Source: a virus. From it: DNA of 26,421 bases. Both the position numbers and the translations under genes were made by a program. Under the pieces are notes generated by a model. The model was not told the origin of the DNA. It did not search any database and saw nothing but the letters and a program-made list of their open reading frames with translations. The DNA is taken from positions 1-26,421 of IMG/VR virus record IMGVR_UViG_3300029268_000112. One strand, given 5' to 3'. Below, one piece after another: positions 22,895-26,421 of the stretch. The first letter of the stretch is position 1. The number at the start of each line of letters is the position of its first letter.

Positions 22895-23092
22895 CTACTT
22901 TCTAATTACTTCCCCGTTTTCATTTACTGTAAATTCAGTAGCCAATACTTCTCGCAAATTCTTGTACATGCCGAATTCTACCATCTTCCTCCGAATGCTG
23001 ACCGGACTATTGCCGGTCAGCTCAGAGATTTTAGTTACTGTCAACTTCTCATCTATATGTTTCTCGATTAAGTATTCTTTAGTAAGTTCCAT
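22895..23092 (-). CDS. Small helix-turn-helix protein (65 aa)
   Basis: I take the ATG at 23092, preceded at 4 nt by TAAGGAG, which also contains the stop of the collagen-like gene; a longer frame from 23152 has no such site. The product starts MELTKEYLIEKHIDEKL and contains VTKISELTGNSPVSIRRKM, a helix-turn-helix pattern (helix, turn at GNS, recognition helix). It is likely a DNA-binding regulator or a small assembly factor; target unknown. It is followed closely by the cold-shock gene. Confidence 0.65.
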   Translation of the reverse strand: MELTKEYLIEKHIDEKLTVTKISELTGNSPVSIRRKMVEFGMYKNLREVLATEFTVNENGEVIRK

Positions 23093-23100
23093 AGTTCTCC

Positions 23101-24207
23101 TTACGCCTTGGACTGAATCAGACCATTCACAACTGTTATTGTGAAATCCCATCCATCGATGAAGGTACCAGTAAACCCACTTACTGCTCCAGAATATCCT
23201 GAGAATCCAGAGATTCCAGAGTAACCTGATTTGCCAGAGTACCCACTGAATCCAGAGATTCCTGAATAACCAGAAATACCTGAGTATCCTGAAATTCCAG
23301 AATACCCGCTGAATCCAGAAATACCAGAATAACCAGAGAATCCACTTATACCCGAATAGCCAGAGAATCCAGAGATACCTGAATAACCTGAAAATCCAGA
23401 GATACCAGAATAACCTGAGAATCCACTTATACCACTATACCCGCTATAACCTGAAATTCCTGAATAGCCAGAAAATCCTAATGTAGTAGGTTCTCCTGAA
23501 ATTCCAGAGTATCCGCTGAATCCTGAAATACCGCTATATCCAGAGATACCAGAATATCCTGAAATACCGGAATATCCACTATACCCTGAGATACCTGAAT
23601 AACCAGAATATCCTGAGATTCCTGAGTATCCGGAGATTCCACTATAGCCTGAATATCCTGAAATACCCGAGTAGCCAGAGTAACCAGAGATTCCAGAATA
23701 ACCACTAAATCCGGAAATACCTGAGTAACCTGAAGTTCCCGGGCTATCTCCTGAATATCCTGAAGTTCCTACTCCTGAATAACCAGAGATACCAGAATAA
23801 CCTGAGTAACCAGAAATTCCGGAGTATCCACTGAATCCTGAAATACCGCTATATCCTGAATAGCCTGAGATTCCAGAATATCCACTGAATCCTGAAATAC
23901 CTGAGTATCCGGAAAATCCTGAAATACCAGAGTAACCAGAATAACCGCTGATTCCAGAGTAACCACTTATACCACTGTAACCTGAAATTCCAGAGTAACC
24001 TGAGATACCGGAATAACCAGAAAATCCTGAAATGCCTGAGTAACCTGAAATACCTGAGTAACCTGAGATACCTGAGTAACCTGAGATACCGGAATAACCT
24101 GAATATCCAGAGATACCTGAATATCCTGATTCCCCGCCGGCTTGACCAGAGATTCCAGAATAGCCGCTTGCTCCTGTACTGCCTCCACCACCGTGATATA
24201 TACTCAT
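23101..24207 (-). CDS. Collagen-like fibre protein, Gly-X-Ser repeats
   Basis: 368 residues. After MSIYHGGGGSTGASG nearly the whole protein is a run of Gly-X-Ser triplets with X almost always Tyr, Ile or Phe (GYS, GIS, GFS), broken by short inserts near GVGTSGYSGDSPGTS and GEPTTLG. The C-terminal 27 residues differ (FTGTFIDGWDFTITVVNGLI) and resemble the small trimerising ends of phage fibres. Strict Gly at every third place supports a collagen triple helix, although X is aromatic and proline is nearly absent. Probably a head or tail surface fibre that may stick to cells or surfaces. GGGAG precedes the ATG. Confidence 0.85.
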   Translation of the reverse strand: MSIYHGGGGSTGASGYSGISGQAGGESGYSGISGYSGYSGISGYSGISGYSGISGYSGISGFSGYSGISGYSGISGYSGISGYSGISGYSGYSGISGFSGYSGISGFSGYSGISGYSGYSGISGFSGYSGISGYSGYSGISGYSGVGTSGYSGDSPGTSGYSGISGFSGYSGISGYSGYSGISGYSGYSGISGYSGISGYSGYSGISGYSGYSGISGYSGISGYSGISGFSGYSGISGEPTTLGFSGYSGISGYSGYSGISGFSGYSGISGFSGYSGISGFSGYSGISGFSGYSGISGFSGYSGISGYSGISGYSGISGFSGYSGKSGYSGISGFSGYSGAVSGFTGTFIDGWDFTITVVNGLIQSKA

Positions 24208-24243
24208 AGTACTCTCCCTCTTAAGAAATTATATATAAGGCCG

Positions 24244-24660
24244 TTACGCTAATGTTAAATCTACAATCGTAGCATTTGCTGCATATACTAATATAATAGA
24301 TGAAACTGCTGTAGCATCGATACACTGCTTGAACCCGTCTCCGGTAATCAAACTAGTTGCCGGAGTATTTGAAGCCGAATTGAAGAATACGTCTACCCGC
24401 CCAGTTACACAATAAATATCCAGATCTAAAGTGAAGTTTCCAGTAGGTACTGTAATTGTGTCTACTTCAGTATCGTCTCCAGTATATGATTCTGAAACTA
24501 TATTGCTATTACTTGCATATGGGGCATCTGAAGTCTTCGTTATCCCCGTAGGCAAAGGAGTTCTGATTGTCTCATATGTTTCCTTTGATTCCCCGGGTTC
24601 TATTCTTGTACTTCCGACTGTTACTACTGTTGCTGTACTGTTAAGATAGGTTGGACACAT
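24244..24660 (-). CDS. Small beta-rich virion protein, probable partner of the collagen-like fibre
   Basis: I choose the ATG at 24660 (MCPTYLNSTATVVTVG) because AAGGAG stands 6 nt upstream; a longer frame from 24687 adds nine residues inside the preceding endonuclease. The 138-residue product is beta-rich: STRIEPGESKETYETI, TITVPTGNFTLDLDIYCVTG, VDVFFNSASNT and ILVYAANATIVDLTL, the pattern of small phage surface or decoration domains. No family named. It lies 36 nt before the fibre gene. Confidence 0.65.
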   Translation of the reverse strand: MCPTYLNSTATVVTVGSTRIEPGESKETYETIRTPLPTGITKTSDAPYASNSNIVSESYTGDDTEVDTITVPTGNFTLDLDIYCVTGRVDVFFNSASNTPATSLITGDGFKQCIDATAVSSIILVYAANATIVDLTLA

Positions 24661-25606
24661 GTTCAACTCCTTCTTTATGAAATTCAATTAATTTTTGTTT
24701 TAATAATATTTTATCTTTTAACTCTTTTTCCCAAACAACTAAAGTTTTATAGCCATACTCACTATATTTTTGTAATCTATTATTATCTTTTTCTTCAGAA
24801 CCTGATATATTATGCCAATAATCTCCATAAAGCTCAACAATCTTCTTTTGACCGTTAATATTTATAAAATCAGGAAAGAATCCTCCTATCATAACTTCAA
24901 ACCCACCTACAAATTTGTAGTTACTAGGAAATAAATTATTTAGTATATCTAATAATTTTTGTTCTGATTTATTAATTTTTTTATTATGAGAACTAGCTTT
25001 AGTCATCATTAACATATGTTCTTTAGAATTAACTTGATTTGTTTTAGCTTCTTCCTTTTTAATTCCAGACATATTTTTACACACTTCATCTCGTTTTTCG
25101 GTATGTGACCAATGAGATTTGTCCCTCTTTGCTCGATATTCAGGACTTTTCCACATATTTAATCTGGCAATACTTCTATTCTGTATAGCTTCAGGAGTAG
25201 CATTACCAATTTTTCTTTTCTCTAATAATTTATCTCTTCGGATAGGATCAGACCATATTTGTTTCCAACCGAATAATTTATAATTTATAACACACAAATG
25301 AGAACAGAATTGTTGATCAGATCGCTTACCTATAAATATATTATTACATGTTAGACATTGCTTTTCTTTTATTTTAGATTTCACATTTTCTCTATAACAT
25401 TTTCGAGAACACACTTGTTTATATCCTTTAATTATATGAACAAATTTTGTAGAATTACCACATATTATACAACACCCATCTAATTCTTTCTTTAAGTATT
25501 TATCATAATAAACCCTAGAAGAAAGTTTATGCGTTCTCCATACATGTTTAGATAACCCTATTATAGTATTAAATTGTCTATTACATATTAAACATGTACA
25601 AATCAA
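24641..25606 (-). CDS. Free-standing homing endonuclease, Vsr-like with several zinc fingers
   Basis: 321 residues, with a TTG start supported by AAGGAG 6 nt before it. It opens with a C2H2 finger (CTCLICNRQFNTIIGLSKHV, then RTH), a CCIICGN...VCSRKC cluster and a CLTCNNIF...FCSHLC cluster, then basic helices with IWSDP and MWKSPEYRAKRD. The nuclease domain shows KSEQKLLDIL, FPDFININGQKKIVELYGDYW and TLVVWEKELKD, close to the intron 2 enzyme. Its end overlaps the next gene by 20 bases and holds that gene's ribosome site. Confidence 0.85.
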   Translation of the reverse strand: MICTCLICNRQFNTIIGLSKHVWRTHKLSSRVYYDKYLKKELDGCCIICGNSTKFVHIIKGYKQVCSRKCYRENVKSKIKEKQCLTCNNIFIGKRSDQQFCSHLCVINYKLFGWKQIWSDPIRRDKLLEKRKIGNATPEAIQNRSIARLNMWKSPEYRAKRDKSHWSHTEKRDEVCKNMSGIKKEEAKTNQVNSKEHMLMMTKASSHNKKINKSEQKLLDILNNLFPSNYKFVGGFEVMIGGFFPDFININGQKKIVELYGDYWHNISGSEEKDNNRLQKYSEYGYKTLVVWEKELKDKILLKQKLIEFHKEGVEHVSNLS

Positions 25607-25637
25607 CCTTTTCTCCTTGCTTAATTCCTAAAATTAT

Positions 25638-25720
25638 GGGCGGCAAATAATTTGCTGGCGCGCCTTCATTACGAGTATCAGTCGTAGAAGAGCTGACGTC
25701 CTTTTATATAAAGGCCGCCC
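25638..25720. other. Branched intergenic structure (83 nt)
   Basis: The only intergenic stretch over 100 bases apart from intron sequence. GGGCGGC (25638-25644) pairs with GCCGCCC (25714-25720). Inside are a GCAAAT/ATTTGC hairpin at the 3' side of the message strand, a GGCGCGCC palindrome, TACGA-CTGATAC-TCGTA (5-bp stem, 7-nt loop) and CCTTT-TATAT-AAAAGG. This looks cloverleaf-like but lacks tRNA T-loop and D-arm features. It could be a regulatory RNA, a processing site or a remnant. Confidence 0.45.
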
Positions 25721-25727
25721 GAAACTA

Positions 25728-26390
25728 TTATTCTTTCATTGATTCCTGAATCGACTTCAGTATATCTTTATTCTCTACATGAACTACTTTTCTCTTCGAC
25801 TCATATGGCTTCTTGTCGATCTTCATATTCAAATCATTAGCTAATCTTCTGATTTCGCTATCAGCACCTTCCCATGTTTCCCAAGCTTCAGAAGGAAGAT
25901 TGTCTACTACATAATCAGTTACTTCAGAATTCCCCTCTAATCCAGCCTTATGAGCCATTCTAACGAGCTCTTTGATCTTTCCTCTATACTGAGGGCCGAT
26001 CGTGCGAGCTTCTTTGATCTTCTTTGAATCTCTTTCCTTCTTGCTTAATGGAGTATAAGGATAAAGTGTTCCGGTACCTTTGTCGCCATCATCCACTTTG
26101 TCTTCCTTCTTCGCTTCTTCAGTAACTATATCAGGTTCTACAACTGGAGCTACTTCCTCTTTCTTCTCTTCTCCAGGAATACCAGTTATAGTACGATCGA
26201 TTGGTTGTACCTCAGGATTTACCGTCGTCACCTGAATTCCACCTTCTGTAGTAACGATGTTAGTTTCCTTATCCTCATCCTTTATTATTACCTCGACATC
26301 CTCTTGAACTTTGGTCTGAGCCTCATGTACTTCTTTTAATTTACTATCAACTAATTTAGCATATTTAGAAAGATCTTTTGTAGTTAACAT
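25728..26390 (-). CDS. Acidic protein related to the 472-residue head-region protein
   Basis: 220 residues. Residues about 26-62 (VQEDVEVIIKDEDKETNIVT, then EGGIQVTTV) match VKEDVDVTIKTEDKEVNIVS and EGGTQITTL in the gene at 8695-10113, followed in both by Pro/Glu-rich linkers. The C-terminal half is ordered: RTIGPQYRGKIKELVRMAHKAGLEG-type helices split by a Gly, then LPSEAWETWEGADSEI. The N-terminus (MLTTKDLSKYAKLVDSKLKE) is a helix with an LxE end, possibly a head-targeting peptide. Function unknown; a paralogous head-interior protein is the best guess. Confidence 0.6.
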   Translation of the reverse strand: MLTTKDLSKYAKLVDSKLKEVHEAQTKVQEDVEVIIKDEDKETNIVTTEGGIQVTTVNPEVQPIDRTITGIPGEEKKEEVAPVVEPDIVTEEAKKEDKVDDGDKGTGTLYPYTPLSKKERDSKKIKEARTIGPQYRGKIKELVRMAHKAGLEGNSEVTDYVVDNLPSEAWETWEGADSEIRRLANDLNMKIDKKPYESKRKVVHVENKDILKSIQESMKE

Positions 26391-26421
26391 TCCTTTGTCC
26401 TGTCCATTATAAAAACAAAAT

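Noticed and set aside
22803-23144. Plus-strand reading frames (here and at about fifteen other places)
   Set aside because: They are all opposite well-supported minus-strand genes, lack ribosome sites and show no recognisable protein features.
23478-23966. Alternate-frame minus-strand proteins within the collagen-like gene
   Set aside because: Open frames arise from the repetitive codons; their products are repeat shadows without starts supported by ribosome sites.
25638-25720. tRNA-Ile (GAT) gene
   Set aside because: Acceptor-like and anticodon-like stems exist, but there is no T-loop TTCRA motif or D-loop GG, and arm lengths do not fit.
26406-26411. TATAAT -10 box before the 25728-26390 gene
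   Set aside because: Only ten bases remain upstream in the window, so no -35 box can be judged.

Overview
This window is a piece of the late structural region of a tailed, contractile (T4-like myovirus) phage genome. The evidence is a recognisable tail sheath, tail tube, gp15-like tail completion protein, gp23-like major capsid protein, prohead protease and scaffold, and a gp26/gp51-like baseplate hub protein. All supported genes lie on the minus strand, so the region is read from right to left, mostly with overlapping or tightly spaced genes and good Shine-Dalgarno sites. The DNA is AT-rich. The bacterial host cannot be told from the sequence.

Layout in the direction of transcription: an acidic head-associated protein (26390-25728); an 83-nt branched intergenic structure; a free-standing homing endonuclease; a small surface-type protein and a collagen-like Gly-X-Ser fibre (24660-23101); a small HTH protein and a cold-shock protein; another endonuclease; a giant prohead protease-scaffold fusion (21959-18372); the major capsid gene (18348-14605); a 48-residue gene behind a strong hairpin; a block of head/neck and probably packaged proteins (14374-7681); a cupin; a GIY-YIG endonuclease; small neck and tail-completion genes; sheath, endonuclease, two tube-family proteins, and a baseplate hub protein that runs off the left edge.

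The central result is that the major capsid gene is interrupted by two group I introns, each holding an endonuclease ORF. For both, the core helices P1-P4 and P7-P10 can be paired by eye. Intron 1 (18097-16985) separates the gp23-type propeptide from the mature capsid domain. Intron 2 (15899-14742) sits 45 codons (including the stop) before the end of the gene. The first 137 nt of intron 2 are a recoded copy of the 137-nt downstream exon: 25 of 44 codons are changed synonymously, there is one Ser/Pro change, and the copy has its own stop. Spliced and unspliced messages should therefore both give a full-length 490-residue capsid protein. I know of no phage intron described with such a built-in backup exon. 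The nearest parallel I know is the yeast WHO homing elements, which restore their target gene with a recoded 3' end.

Four more homing endonucleases stand free between structural genes. Three of them overlap the start of the next gene and carry its ribosome binding site. Other unusual points are the fused protease-scaffold with zinc-binding inserts, a family of acidic proteins sharing modules and possible capsid-targeting N-termini, and paired GGTCCCC hairpins flanking one gene.
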